This document shows, one piece after another, positions 12,901-26,400 of a stretch of 64,000 bases of DNA. The notes under the pieces were generated by a model. It saw nothing but the letters and a program-made list of their open reading frames with translations. It was not told the DNA's origin and searched no databases. The stretch comes from Balanoglossus misakiensis. Its lineage: Eukaryota > Hemichordata. Made by a program: the position numbers and the translations under genes. Every line of letters begins with the position of its first letter. Position 1 is the first letter of the stretch. Location: positions 1-64,000 of the forward strand of contig CM082592.2 of NCBI GenBank assembly GCA_040954595.2, written 5' to 3'.

Positions 12901-15900
12901 TTATGTTATGTTCAAAGAAAGGTTTTAGAATGATTTAACAGTTTTCCAAAGGCTTAAATAGGGGTGTAAATATAAAAAAATTGCTTGTTAAATCATTTCA
13001 GTTAAACATACGCTTTGTGAATATGACATTGATTCTATTAGGTATCAAACATTTTTTGTGAAAAATTAAAGCGTGTTATAGAAAAAAATTTCAAAAAGGT
13101 TTTTAAAAATGATCCCACATTGTTTTTTAGCCTGAATAAGTGGTTTTGAATTTAAAATGCTTATTGAATCGTTTTTATTTAATACATGCGATAAGAAACT
13201 AATAACGTTTTTAGTATCGTTTTGAGCAGTTTTCTTGCCAAATAATGTTTTTTTGTAATACATTCAAAAGAGACTTTAGAATGATAAGCAAAACATTTAT
13301 ATTGCTTATTAAATCATTTTCATATTAAAAACTTAATTTTGGCTTATTTGATTTTTATTCAATACATATAGGAATCAAAACATCTATTTTATATAAGTTT
13401 TTGGAGTTTATTATATTTTCAGATGAAAATAATTCGCAAGCCTAAAAATATTGGGTGTTTTTGAATTTGAAATCAGTATCTAATAATTTCTATTTAAAAG
13501 TGCGTTATGGACCAAATATCGTTTTAGTATTGCATTTAAAGTTTTTGTGCACAAATTAATGGTTATTTAGTAGCATATTCAAAGAAATGATTTAGAATGA
13601 AAGTGTTCTGAAGCCTTTAATCATGTTGCATTCATGTTGAAATCGCTTGTTAAAACATTTTCATTTGAAGTAAACAATGTGAATAAAAACGATTTTATAC
13701 CGTAATTTAACCCTTTAAGTGAAAAATAATGCGTTTTATATCAAATTTCAAAGACGGGTTAAATAATGATCTCAGGGTGCTTTTTATGCCTAAATAAGTT
13801 TGTATTTAACTTTAAAATGCTTTACGGATCATTTTTATTTAAAACCTGAAATATGGAACAAGCATTGTTTTAGTATCGTTTTGAACAGTTTTCATTCCCA
13901 AATAATTAGTTTTTTATCATATATACAAAGAAAGGTTTAAGAATTATATATTACTGTATTAGAGTTTTAAATATGCGTGTATTTATGTATCGATTGTTTA
14001 TTTAATCATATTTTTTTAAAATATACAATGTGCATATAACATCATTTTATACCGTATTAAATAGTTTTTTTTTACCAAATGTTCTAACAGTGTTTACATG
14101 CCTAAATTAGTGTTTTGAAATGTTTTTTGTCTTTTTAAATATAAAAAAGCAATATGGAACATACATCGTTTTTTATGTCGTATTGAGAAGTTTTCGTGCC
14201 AAAATATTGTGTTTAAGTAATACTTTCAATGAAAGTTTTTGAATGATTATAAAGTGTTTAAAAGCCTTAAATCGAGAGAAAAATTTTAAAAGGAATTTAG
14301 AATGTTTATAATCCTAAATAAGATTGTGTTTGAGTTAAATGTGCACGATGAAGTTTTTGGGCCCGAATAAAGGATGGTTTTATGTTATGTTCAAAGAAAG
14401 GTTAGAATGATTTAACAGTTTTCCAAAGGCTTAAATAGGGGTGTAAATATAAAAAAATTGCTTGTTAAATCATTTCAGTTAAACATACGCTTTGTGAATA
14501 TGACATTGATTCTATTAGGTATCAAACATTTTTTGTGAAAAATTAAAGCGTGTTATAGAAAAAAATTTCAAAAAGGTTTTTAAAAATGATCCCACATTGT
14601 TTTTTAGCCTGAATAAGTGGTTTTGAATTTAAAATGCTTATTGAATCGTTTTTATTTAATACATGCGATAAGAAACTAATAACGTTTTTAGTATCGTTTT
14701 GAGCAGTTTTCTTGCCAAATAATGTTTTTTTGTAATACATTCAAAAGAGACTTTAGAATGATAAGCAAAACATTTATATTGCTTATTAAATCATTTTCAT
14801 ATTAAAAACTTAATTTTGGCTTATTTGATTTTTATTCAATACATATAGGAATCAAAACATCTATTTTATATAAGTTTTTGGAGTTTATCATATTTTCAGA
14901 TGAAAATAATTCGCAAGCCTAAAAATATTGAGTGTTTTTGAATTTGAAATCAGTATCTAATAATTTCTATTTAAAAGTGCGTTATGGACCAAATATCGTT
15001 TTAGTATTGCATTTAAAGTTTTTGTGCACAAATTAATGGTTATTTAGTAGCATATTCAAAGAAATGATTTAGAATGAAAGTGTTCTGAAGCCTTTAATCA
15101 TGTTGCATTCATGTTAAAATCGCTTGTTAAAACATTTTCATTTGAAGAAAACAATGTGAATAAAAACGATTTTATTCCTAATTAAACCCTTTAAGTGAAA
15201 AATAATGCGTTTCATATCAAATTCCTAAGACGGGTTAAATAAAGATCTCAGGGTGCTTTTTATGCCTGAACAAGTTTGTATTTAACTTTAAAATGCTTTA
15301 CGGATCATTTTTATTTAAAACCTGATATGGAACAAGCATTGTTTTAGTGTCGTTTTAAACAGTTTTCATTCCCAAATAATTAGTTTTTTATCATATATAC
15401 AAAGAAAGGTTTAAGAATTATATATTACTGTATTAGAGCTTTAAATATGCGTGTATTTATGTATCGATTGTTTATTTAATCATATTTTTTTCAAAATATA
15501 CAATGTGCATATAATATCATTTTATAGCGTATTAAATAGTTTTTTTATCAAATGTTCTAACAGTGTTTACATGCCTAAATTAGTGTTTTGAAATGTTTCT
15601 TGTCTTTTTAGATATAAAAAAGCAATATGGAACAAACATTGTTTTTTATGTCGTATTGAAAAGTTATATAAAGTGTTTAAAAGTCTTTAATCGAGAGAAA
15701 AATTTTAAAAGGAATTTAGAATGTTTATTATCCTAAATAAGGCCGTGTTTGAGTTAAATGTGCGATATGAAGTTTTTGGGCCCGAATAAAGGATGGTTTT
15801 ATGTTATGTTCAAAGAAAGGTTTTAGAACGATTTAACAGTTTTCCAAAGGCTTAAAAAGGGGTGTAAATATATAGAAATTGCTTGTTAAATAATTTCCGT

Positions 15901-16545
15901 TAAACTTACGCTTTGTGAATAAGACATTGATTCTATAAGGTATTAAACATTTTTTGTGAAAAATTAAAGCGTGTTATAGAAAAAAAATTAAAAAAAGGTT
16001 TTTAAAAAATGATCCCACATTGTTTTTTGGCATAAATAAGTGGTTTTGAATTTAAAATGCTTATTGAATCGTTTTTATTTAATACATGCGATATGAAACT
16101 AATAACGTTTTTAATATCGTTTTGAGCAGTTTTCTTGCCAAATAATGTTTTTTTTGTAATACATTCAAAAGAGACTTTAGAATGATAAGCAAAACATTTA
16201 TATTGCTTATTAAATCATTTTCATATCAAAAACTTAATTTTGGCTTATTTGATTTTATTCAATACATATAGGAATCAAAACATCTATTTTATATCAGTTT
16301 TTGGAGTTAATTATATTTTCAGATGAAAATAATTCGCAAGCCTAAAAATATTGGGTGTTTTTGAGTTTGAAATCAGTATCTAATAATTTTTATTTAAAAG
16401 TGCGTTATGGACCAAATATCGTTTTGGTATTGTATTTAAAGATTTCGAATAATTTTAAAGTGTTCTGAAGCATTTAATCATTGTGTATTTATGTTGAAAT
16501 CGCTTGTTAAATCATTTTCATTTGAAATAAACAATGTGTGACAAA
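9935..16545 (+). repeat. AT-rich satellite C', tandem array, right arm
   Basis: Tandem units in the opposite orientation to 8111-9934. The marker gggccc[t/g]aataaaggatgg recurs at about 10038, 11459, 12883, 14360 and 15779, giving periods of about 1421, 1424, 1477 and 1419 bases, so about 4.6 units. The first two units (gggccctaataa form) are closer to each other than to the last three (gggcccgaataa form), which suggests stepwise local expansion. A 65-residue ORF appears identically in two units (13066-13263 and 14543-14740) only because the repeat is duplicated. Confidence 0.92.
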
Positions 16546-16859
16546 GTCTCCCTTGGAAGAGTTTTTACTCTCATATCACACAAGCGAGATGGGTGTCGGT
16601 AAATGTTGATTCTCTATATATCCACAAGGGGTGTTTATATTTTCGAAAACAAAGTTAATGTTTTAAGCCTAAAAATAGTTTTTTTTTAATTGGAAATGAT
16701 AAATGAGTCATTTTTAATTCATACTTGGAATATAGAATAATCATCATATTTGCACCCAAATAATGAGTTTTAAATAATATTTTCAAAAAGATGATTCATA
16801 TTGATTTCCATTGTTTTGAATCCTTAATAAATAAATATTATTAATTAGCTGTCAGAGAA
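16546..16859. repeat. C'-to-B' transition with a short unique island
   Basis: At 16546-16650 a stretch of non-satellite sequence (containing gtctcccttggaagag and gagatgggtgtcggtaaatg) interrupts C'. It has no partner I could find in the left arm. From about 16650 to 16859 the sequence is again the reverse complement of the left arm; for example the region with gacagaagtgagttctt (about 16880) pairs with aagaactcacttctgtc near 8104. This pairing is one of the clearest proofs that the two arms are inverted copies. Confidence 0.75.
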
Positions 16860-19800
16860 TTTGTAGGAGTTTGTATTATTGACAGAAGTGAGTTCTTATA
16901 TGGTCAGGATCTTTGTTCGTGTATAAAAATTGCAGGTTTTGGTTCGGAATAGCGTAAAAGCGTTTTAAATTAGTTTGGGTAACAGCAGTACGAGTTTGGA
17001 TTTTTGTTACATTAAGAGTTATTTGGGTGGCCTTCGAGTATTGATAACAGGCTTGGGCAATGTAAGGGCTAGGGTCAATTTTGATTTGGTTTGGGATAAT
17101 TGAGTTATGATAGGTTGGGTGACTGCCAGGATTTAAATTTGTGGTGGGGCTAGTGCGGCTTTGGGGATGTAGGTCGGGGTGCTGATAGGAGTGCGTGGGA
17201 ATAGGTTGGGGTAAAGTTGTGTGGTAGTGGTGATAGCTGACAAGGTCGCGAGCCTTAGTTTAAGTTTGGAGTTGGATCGGTGATTGTTGTTTGAGTAATA
17301 ACGTATTTTTTAAGAGTACAATTCTGGGATTGACTTCGGGTCGAGGTTTTAGGTAAGATGTGGATTGTGTCGGTTTAAATTGGGGTCCCAGTAAGGATTA
17401 GGTTTCGGGATGAGTGTGGAAGGATGATATACGGATGATAGATGGGATCAAATCATTGGGCGTGCATTTGCTACAAATGGTAGGTATTGGTTCGTAATAG
17501 AGTCTTGGTGTTGTATATTCAGTGGTATGAGTTTGGTTTAGGCCAATCTTTAAGTTAAATATTATTTGGGTTACCACCGTTGAGAATTGATGCATTGATG
17601 CATTGATGATAAGTGGGGCAAGAATGATTGAGTTTGGTTTGTTTGGGCTATGATAGGTTGAGTGATGGCTAGGATTTGTGGTGGGAATAAGGTGTGGTCA
17701 CGTAAGAGATTGAGGCATTATAGGGTCTGGTGCGGCTTTGGTGAACGAGGCAAGGGTGGTGATGAGGGTGCGAGTAGGAGTATGTTCGGGTAAAGTTGGG
17801 TGTAAGTGGTGGTGGGTGATAGCTGACAAGGTCGTGTGAGTTAGTTTAAGTTTTGAGTTGGATCGATGATTGGTGTTTGAGCAATAAGGTATTTTTTGAG
17901 AATACAACACTGGGATTGACTTCGGGGAGAGGTTTGACGTACGAATGGGATTGGGTCATTGGTTTAAGGTGGGGTTCCGTAAGGATTAGGTTTTTGGATG
18001 AGTGTAGATGAATGATATATGGGTGATAGATGGGATGGGTGATAGATGAATATTTGAAGGGATTAAATCTTTGGTCGCCTATTTTCTACAAATGGTAAGT
18101 TTTGGTTCGTGAAAAAGAGTCCTGATGTATTGTTGGAGTGGCAGTGGTATGAGTTAAGTGTTATTTAGTTGGCCGTCGGGTATTGATCGTAGGCTTAGGC
18201 TAGGGTCAATTTTGATTTGGTTTGGATTGTTTTGGCATAATAGGTTGGGAGACTGCCAGGATTTTAATTTGTGGTTGGTGTAAGGTCTGGTGTAAGAGAT
18301 GGTGCGGTTTTGGTGAAGGAGGCCAGGGTGGTGATGGGAGTGCGAGTGTGAATAGGTTTGGGTAAAGTTGGGTGGGAGTGCTGACGGGGTGGTGAGTGGT
18401 AGCTGATTTAGTTTAACATTATAGTTTGATAGGTGATTGGTGTTTGAGTAATATGAATTTTTTTGATAGTATAATTCTTGCATTGACTTCGGGGTGATGT
18501 TTGAGGTACGAAGTTGATTGGGTTATCGGATTAGGGTGGGGCCCCAGTAAGGATTAAGTTTCGGGATGAGTGTGGAATGATGATATATGGGATAAAATCT
18601 TTGGTCGTGTATTTGCTACAAATGGTAGGTATTGGTTCGTAATAGAGTCTTGGTGTTGTTTATTTCGGGTGGCAGTGGTATGAGTTTGGTTTATGCCAAT
18701 CATTAAGTTAAGTGTTATTTGGGTTACCACCGTTGAGCATTGATGGCTTGGTTGATGATAAGTGGGACAAGAATGATTGAGTTTGGTTTGTTTGGGCTAT
18801 GATATGTTGAGTGATGGCTAGGATTTGTGGTGGGAATAAGGTGTGGTCACTTAAGAGATTGAGGCATTATAGGGTCTGGTGCGGTTTTGGTGAAGGAGGC
18901 CAGGGTGGTGATGAGGGTACGAGTAGGAGTATGTTCGGGTAAAGTTGGATGTGAGTGGTGTTGGGGTGGTGGGTGATAGCTGACAAGGACGTGTGAGTTA
19001 GTTTAAGTTAAGAGTTGGATCGATGATTGGTGTTTGAGCAATAAGGTATTTTTTGAGAGTACAATACTGGGATTGACTTCGAGGAGAGGTTTGAGGTACG
19101 AATGGGATTGGGTTATTGGTTTAAGGTGGGGTTCCAGTAAGGATTTGGTTTTAGGATGAGTGTGGATGAATGATATATGGGTGATAGATGGGATGGGTGA
19201 TAGATGAATATTTGAAGGAATTAAATCGTTGGTCGTCTATTTTCTACAAATGGTTTGTAAAAAAGGAGTCCTGATGTATTGTTGGAGTGGCAGCGGTATG
19301 AGTTAAGTGTTATTTGGTTGGCCGTCGGGTATTGATGGTAGGCTTAGGGTAGGGTCAATTTTGATTTGGTTTGGATTGTTTTGGCATAATAGGTTGGGTG
19401 ACTGCCAGGATTTAAAGGTGTGGTGTAAGAGATGGTGCGGTTTTGGTGAAGGAGGCCAGGGTGGTGATGGGAGTGCGAGTGTGAATAGGTTTGGGTAAAG
19501 TTGGGTGGGAGTGGTGACGGGGTGGTGAGTGGTAGCTGAGTTAGTTTAACATTATAGTTTGATAGGTGATTGGTGTTTGAGTAATAAGAATTTTTTTGAT
19601 AGTATAATTCTTGCATTGACTTCGGGGTGATGTTTGAGGTACGAAGTTGATTGGGTTATCGGATTATGGTGGGGCCCCAGTAAGGATTAAGTTTCGGGAT
19701 GAGTGTGGAATGATGATATATGGATGATAGATGGGATCAAATCTTTGGTCGTGTATTTGCTACAAATGGTAGGTATTGGTTCGTAATAGAGTCTTGGTGT

Positions 19801-22612
19801 TGTAAATTTAGGGTGGCAGTGGTTTGAGTTTGGTTTAAGCCAATCTTTAAGTTAAGTGTTATTAGGGTTACCACCGTTGAGCATTGATGGCTTGGCTGAT
19901 GATAAGTGGGGCAAGAATGATTGAGTTTGCTTTGTTTGGGCTATGATAGGTTGAGTGATGGCTAGGATTTGTGGTGGGAATAAGGTGTGGTCACGTAAGA
20001 GATTGAGGCATTATAGGGTCTGGTGCGGTTTTGGTGAAGGAGGCCAGGGTGGTGATGATGGTACGAGTAGGAGTATGTTCGGGTAAAGTTGGATGTGAGT
20101 GGTGTTGGGGTGGTGGGTGATAGCTGACAAGGTCGTGTGAGTTAGTTTAAGTTAAGAGTTGGATCGATGATTGGTGTTTGAGCAATAAGGTATTTTTTGA
20201 GAGTACAATACTGGGATTGACTTCGAGGAGAGGTTTGAGGTACGAATGGGATTGGGTTATTGGTTTAAGGTGGGGTTCCAGTAAGGATTTGGTTTTAGGA
20301 TGAGTGTGGATGAATGATATATGGGTGATAGATGGGATGGGTGATAGATGAATATTTGAAGGGATTAAATCTTTGGTCGTCTATTTTCTACAAATGGTTT
20401 GTAAAAAAGGAGTCCTGATGTATTGTTGGAGTGGCAGCGGTATGAGTTAAGTGTTATTTGGTTGGCCGTCGGGTATTGATGGGAGGCTTAGGGTAGGGTC
20501 AATTTTGATTTGGTTTGGATTGTTTTGGCATAATAGGTTGGGTGACTGCCAGGATTTAAAGGTGTGGTGTAAGAGATGGTGCGGTTTTGGTGAAGGAGGC
20601 CAGGGTGGTGATGGGAGTGCGAGTGTGAATAGGTTTGGGTAAAGTTGGGTGGGAGTGGTGACGGGTAGGTGAGTGGTAGCTGAGTTAGTTTAACATTATA
20701 GTTTGATAGGTGATTGGTGTTTGAGTAATAAGAATTTTTTTGATAATATAATTCTTGCATTGACTTCGGGGTGATGTTTGAGGTACGAAGTTGATTGGGT
20801 TATCGGATTATGGTGGGGCCCCAGTAAGGATTAAGTTTCGGGATGAGTGTGGAATGATGATATATGGATGATAGATGGGATCAAATCTTTGGTCGTGTAT
20901 TTGCTACAAATGGTAGGTATTGGTTCGTAATATCGTCTTGGTTTTGTATATTTGGGGTGGCAGTGGTATGAGTTTGGATTTATGCCAATCTTTAAGTTAT
21001 TTGGGTTGCCGTTGAGCATTGATAGCTTGGATGATGATAAGTGGGGCTAGGGTCAATTTTGATTGGGGTTGGGTTGTTTGGGCTATGATAGGTTGGGTGA
21101 TGGCTAGGATTTGTGGTGGGTGTAAGGTGTGGAGTAAAAGATGGAGGCATTATGTGGTCTGGTGCGGTTTTGGTGAAGGAGGCCAGGGTGATGATGGGGG
21201 AACGAGTGGGAATAGGCTGGGGTGAAGTTGGGTGGGAGTAGTGACGGGATGGTGAAAGTGTAAGTTTGGAATTGGATCGATGATTGGTGTTTGAGTAATA
21301 AAGTATTTTTTGAGAGTACAATTCTGGGACTGACTTCGGGGTGAGGTTTTGAGGTACGAAGGGGATTGGGTCATGGGATTAATGTGGGGTCCCAGTAAGG
21401 ATTAGGTTTCGGGATGAGTGTGGATGAATGATATATGGGTGATAGATGGGATGGGTGATAGATGAATATTTGAAGAGATTGAATCTTTGGTCGTCGATTT
21501 TCTACAAATGGTTTGTAAAAAAGAGTCCTGATGTATTGTTGGAGTGGCAGCGGTATGAGTTAAGTGTTATTTGGTTGGCCGTCGGGTATTGATGGTAGGC
21601 TTGGGCTAGGGTCAATTTTGATTTGGTTTGGATTGTTTAGGCATAATAGGTTGGGTGACTGCCAGGATTTAAATTTGTGGTTGGTGTAAGGTGTGGTGTA
21701 AGAGATGGTGCGGTTTTGGTGAAGGAGGCCAGGGTGGTGATGGGAGTGCGAGTGGGAATAGGTTTGGGTAAAGTTGGGTGGGAGTGGTGACGGGGTGGTG
21801 ATGGTAGCTGACTAGGTCGTGAGAGTTAGTTTAACTTTATAGTTTGATAGGTGATTGGTGTTTGAGTAATATGAATTTTTTTGATAGTATAATTCTTGCA
21901 TTGACTTCGGGGTGATGTTTGAGGTGCGAAGTTGATTGGGTTATCGGATTAGGGTGGGGCCACAGTAAGGATTAGGTTTCGGCATGAGTGTGGAAGGATG
22001 ATATATGGATGATAGATGGGATCAAATCTTTGGTCGTGTATTTGCTACAAATGGTAGGTATTGGTTCGTAATATCGTCTTGGTTTTGTATATTTGGGGTG
22101 GCAGTGGTATGAGTTTGGATTTATGCCAATCTTTAAGTTATTTGGGTTGCCGTTGAGCATTGATAGCTTGGATGATGATAAGTGGGGCTAGGGTCAATTT
22201 TGATTGGGTTTGGGTTGTTTGGGCTATGATAGGTTGGGTGATGGTTAGGATTTGTGGTGGGTGTAAGGTGTGGAGTAAAAGATGGAGGCATTATGTGGTC
22301 TGGTGCGGTTTTGGTGAAGGAGGCCAGGGTGATGATGGGGGAACGAGTGGGAATAGGCTGGGGTGAAGTTGGGTGGGAGTAGTGACGGGATGGTGAAAGT
22401 GTAAGTTTGGAATTGGATCGATGATTGGTGTTTGAGTAATAAAGTATCTTTTGAGAGTACAATTCTGGGACTGACTTCGGGGTGAGGTTTTGAGGTACGA
22501 AGGGGATTGGGTCATGGGATTAATGTGGGGTCCCAGTAAGGATTAGGTTTCGGGATGAGTGTGGATGAATGATCTATGGATGATAGATGGGATGGGTGAT
22601 AGATGAATATTA
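16860..22612 (+). repeat. GT-rich satellite B', dimeric tandem array
   Basis: About ten monomers of ~0.57 kb. The marker aaggaggccaggg occurs near 18315, 18893, 19448, 20037, 20593, 21175, 21722 and 22316, with alternating spacings of roughly 550 and 590. Long near-identical matches occur every ~1.14 kb (19307 with 20451; 20831 with 21972), so the higher-order unit is a dimer of two diverged monomers. Repeated ORFs of 60-109 residues on both strands follow the periodicity and are not regarded as genes. The same satellite is found inverted at 7347-8110 and as fragments at 41233-41570 and 58285-58622. Confidence 0.93.
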
Positions 22613-22862
22613 GGATGGTTCAAAGATGGATGGTAACAGATGGATGTATAAATGATGGATGAATGACAGATGGATTTAACTTAATTTGATTGTTTAATAT
22701 AATGTATTTTAATTAATTTGTTTTGTTTTGATTTAATTTGATTTTTATTTGATTTAATTTAATATAATTTATTTTACTCTAATTTAATTTTATAACATTA
22801 ATATGATTTCGATTTAATTTAATTTCATTTATTTCAATTTGATTTGATTTGAGTGCTATTCC
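22613..22862. repeat. GATGGATG and TTTAATTTGATTT low-complexity tracts
   Basis: Satellite B' ends in GATGGATG-like and gacagatggat words (22613-22675). These pass into a strongly AT-rich, simple stretch of TTTAATTTGATTT-type words up to about 22862. No gene or structural element was recognised. Confidence 0.75.
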
Positions 22863-23407
22863 TTTTATTAAATGAACACACGTACACAATAGGTGAATCG
22901 GCTCAATGGGCAACAATTTTAATGAACTGAAGAAAGAAGAAATTGTACATCGAAGTGAAAGGCTTCCCTAAGGTCACAAAATTTCGTGTATAAAGACTCC
23001 ATTGTGTGCTCAATCATCCCAAACGCCAGGGGTCTAACTGCTCTGGATGCTGAGATATGGGAAAGTAAGTCAAAGGTCACCCAAAATTGGGGCATAAAAT
23101 TTTGACCCCATGGTGGGCCTCCAACCAAAACCAGACCTCCAGCCCTATCATGTGACTAATTAAATATTTACGAGCCACTGCAATCATTGGTCCCTATCAC
23201 CCTACCAAGTTTCAGCCCCATAGGTTATGCGGTTTTCGAAATCCGGTCGAATTTTGGAGAATTATTAAAGCTGCAAGCAGCGCTGATCTGGAATTATTTA
23301 TGTACATTATGAATTATAGGAAACATAATGCTCTATCAGGTGTTTATCCCAGGCAAGGGTTATACAATACAAAAGCGATGTTATTTCCATATCGCATGTT
23401 TTTAATA
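22863..23407. other. Non-satellite island between B' and A'
   Basis: Mixed-composition sequence without internal repetition. Its end near 23268 contains attaaagctgcaagcagcgc, a phrase that looks like the terminus of a dispersed repeat, but I cannot assign a family. A 69-codon ORF on the minus strand (22919-23128) has no motif I recognise and no supporting splice or start context, so it is not called as a gene. The last 40 bases (about 23365-23407, with tttccatatcgcatg) resemble a fragment of satellite C in left-arm orientation. Confidence 0.5.
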
Positions 23408-26400
23408 TTTGACCCTTGACTCTCGATCTCTAACACTTTACCTTTGACCATTGACCAGCTGTCTGAACTATAACCCTTGAACCCCTTGACCCTCGATCTC
23501 CAACTCTTAAACCCTTGACCTTTGACCCTTGAACTCTAACATTTGACCCTTGAGTCTTGATCTCTAACCCTTGACCTTAGACCCTTGAAAACTAACCCTT
23601 GAACCCAAAACTCTTGACTCTTGAACCTGACCACTGACCCTGCTTGACCCATCAACTATAATCCTTGACCTTTGACCCTTGACCCCTTGACCCTCAATCT
23701 CCAACTCTTAAACTCTAACCATTGACCTTTGAACTCTAATCCTTGACCATTGAACTCCAACACTTGATCCTTGACCACTTGAACCTTGGACTCTAACCAT
23801 TGAACCTTTGACCCATGACCTCCAACCCATGACCCATGAGCTCTTACCCTTGACCCTTGAACTCTTACCTTGACCCTTGAACTCTTACCTTTGACATTTG
23901 ATCTCTAACCCTTGACCTATGACCTTTGAAATCTAACCTTTGACCCTTGAAACAAAACACTTGACCCTTAAACCCTAAACTTAACAACTGACCCATAATG
24001 CTTGACCCTTAAACCCTTGACCCTTAAACTATAACCCTTGAACGTCAACTGTTGACCCATCAACTATAATCCATGACCTTTGACCCTTGATCTCCAACTC
24101 TTGAACTCTAACCCCTGACCTTTGTCGCTTGAACTCTAACCCTTGGCTCGTGAACTCGAACCCTTTAACCCTTGACCCTTGAACTCGAACCCTTTAACTC
24201 TAACATTTGACCCTTGAACTCTAATCCTTGACATTTGATCTCTAACCCTTGACCTTTGATATTTAACCCTTGACCCTTGAAACAAAATTCTTGATCCTTA
24301 AACCCAAAACTTTACAACTGACCCTGAATGCTTGACCCTTAAACCCTTGACCCTAGAACCCTTGACCATTAAACTCTAACCCTTGAATGCCAACTGTTGA
24401 CCCATCAACAATAATCCTTGACCTTTGACCCTTGACCCCTTGATCTCCAACTCTTGAACTCTAACCCTTGACCTTTGACCCTTGAACTCAAATCCTTGGC
24501 TGGTGAACTCTAACCCTTGACCGTTGAACTCAAATCCTTGACCCTTGACCCCTTGAACTCTAACCCTTGATCCTTGTGCTCATAGCCTTGACCCTTGACC
24601 CCCTTGACCCTCGATCTCCAACTCTTGAACTCTAACCCTTGACCCTTGACCCCTTGAACTCTAACCCTTGATCCTTGACCCCTTGAACCTTGGACTCTAA
24701 CCATTGAACCTTTGACCCCTTGAACTCTAACCCTTGATCCTTGTGCTCATAGCCTTGACCCTTGACCCCATGACCCTCGATCTCCAACTCTTGAACTCTA
24801 ACTCTTGACCCCTTGAACCTTGGACTCTGGCCAGTGAACCTTTGACCCATGAACTCCAACCCTTGACCCATGTGCTCTTACCCTTGACCCTTAACTTTAC
24901 CCTTGACCCTTGAACTCTTACCCTTGACATTTGATCTCTAACCCTTGACCTTTGACCTTTGAAAAAAACTCTTGACCCTTAAACCCTAAACTTGACAACT
25001 GACCCTTAAACTCTAACCCTTGAACGTCAACTGTTGACCCATCAACTATAATCCTTGACCTTTGACCCTTGATCTCCAACTCGTGAACTCTAACCCTTGA
25101 ACTCAAATCCTTGACCCAGGACCCCTTGACCATTGAACTCTAACCCTTGATCCTTGACCCTTGAACCTTGGACTCTAACCCTTGACCCTCGATCTCCAAC
25201 TCTTGAACTCTAACCCTTGACCCTTGACCCTTGAGCTCTTACCCTTGACTCCTTGACCCCTTGACCGTCGATCTCCAACTCTTGAACTCTAACCCTTGAC
25301 CTTTGACCATTGAACTCTAACCCTTGACCCTTGAACTCTAACATTTGACCCTTGAACTCTTAACCTTGACTCTTGATCTCTAACCCTTGAACTCTAACCC
25401 TTGAACTCTAACATTTGACCCTTGAACTCTTACCCTTGACATTTGATCTATAACCCTCGACCTTTGAGCCTTGAAATCTAACCCTTGACCCTTGAAACTA
25501 AACTCTTGACCCTTAAACCCTAAACTTGATAACTGACCCTTAATGCTTGACCTTTAAACCCTTGACCCTAGAACCCTTGACCATTAAACTCTAACCCTTG
25601 AACGCCAACTGTTGACCCATCAACTATAATCCTTGACCTTTGCGCCTTGACCCCTTGAACTCTAACCCTTGACCTTTGACCCTTGAACCCAAATCATTGG
25701 CTCGTGAACTCTAACCCTTGACCGTTGAACTCAAATACTTGACCCTTGACCCCTTGAACTCTAACCCTTGATCCGTGTGCTCATACCCTTGACCCTCGAT
25801 CTCCAACTCTTAAACTCTAACCCTTGACCTTTGACCATTGAACTCATACCCTTGACCCTTGACCCCCTTGACCCTTGATCTCCAACTCTTGAACTCATAC
25901 CCCTGACCTTTGTTGCTTGAACTCTAACCCTTGGCTCGTGAACTCTAACCCTTGACCTTTGACCATTGAAATCTAACCCTTGAACCCAAAACCCTAACCC
26001 TTGACCATTAAACTCTAACCCTTGAACGCCAACTGTTGACCCATCCACTATAATCCTTGACCTTGACCCCTTGAACTCTAACCCTTGACCTTTGACCCTT
26101 GAACTCAAACCTTGGCTCGTGAACTCTAACCCTTGACCGTTGAACTCAAATCCTTGACCCTTGACCCTTTGAACTCTAACCCTTGATCCTTGTGCTCATA
26201 CCCTTGACCCTTGACCCCCTTGACCCTTGATCTCCAACTCTTGAACTCATACCCCTGACCTTTGTTGCTTGAACTCTAACCCTTGGCTCGTGAACTCTAA
26301 CCCTTGACCTTTGACCATTGAAATCTAACCCTTGAACCCAAAACCCTAACCCTTGACCATTAAACTCTAACCCTTGAACGCCAACTGTTGACCCATCAAC

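Noticed and set aside
13066-14740. Two identical 65-codon ORFs
   Set aside because: Identity is explained by duplication of the AT-rich unit; other units have it broken.
17398-22515. Repeated 60-109-codon ORFs on both strands in satellite B'
   Set aside because: They recur with the 1.14-kb dimer and overlap on opposite strands, with Pro/His/Thr-rich composition imposed by the repeat.
22919-23128. 69-codon minus-strand ORF (MVGGPPWGQNF...)
   Set aside because: No recognisable domain, single exon, isolated between satellites; may be part of a dispersed repeat.
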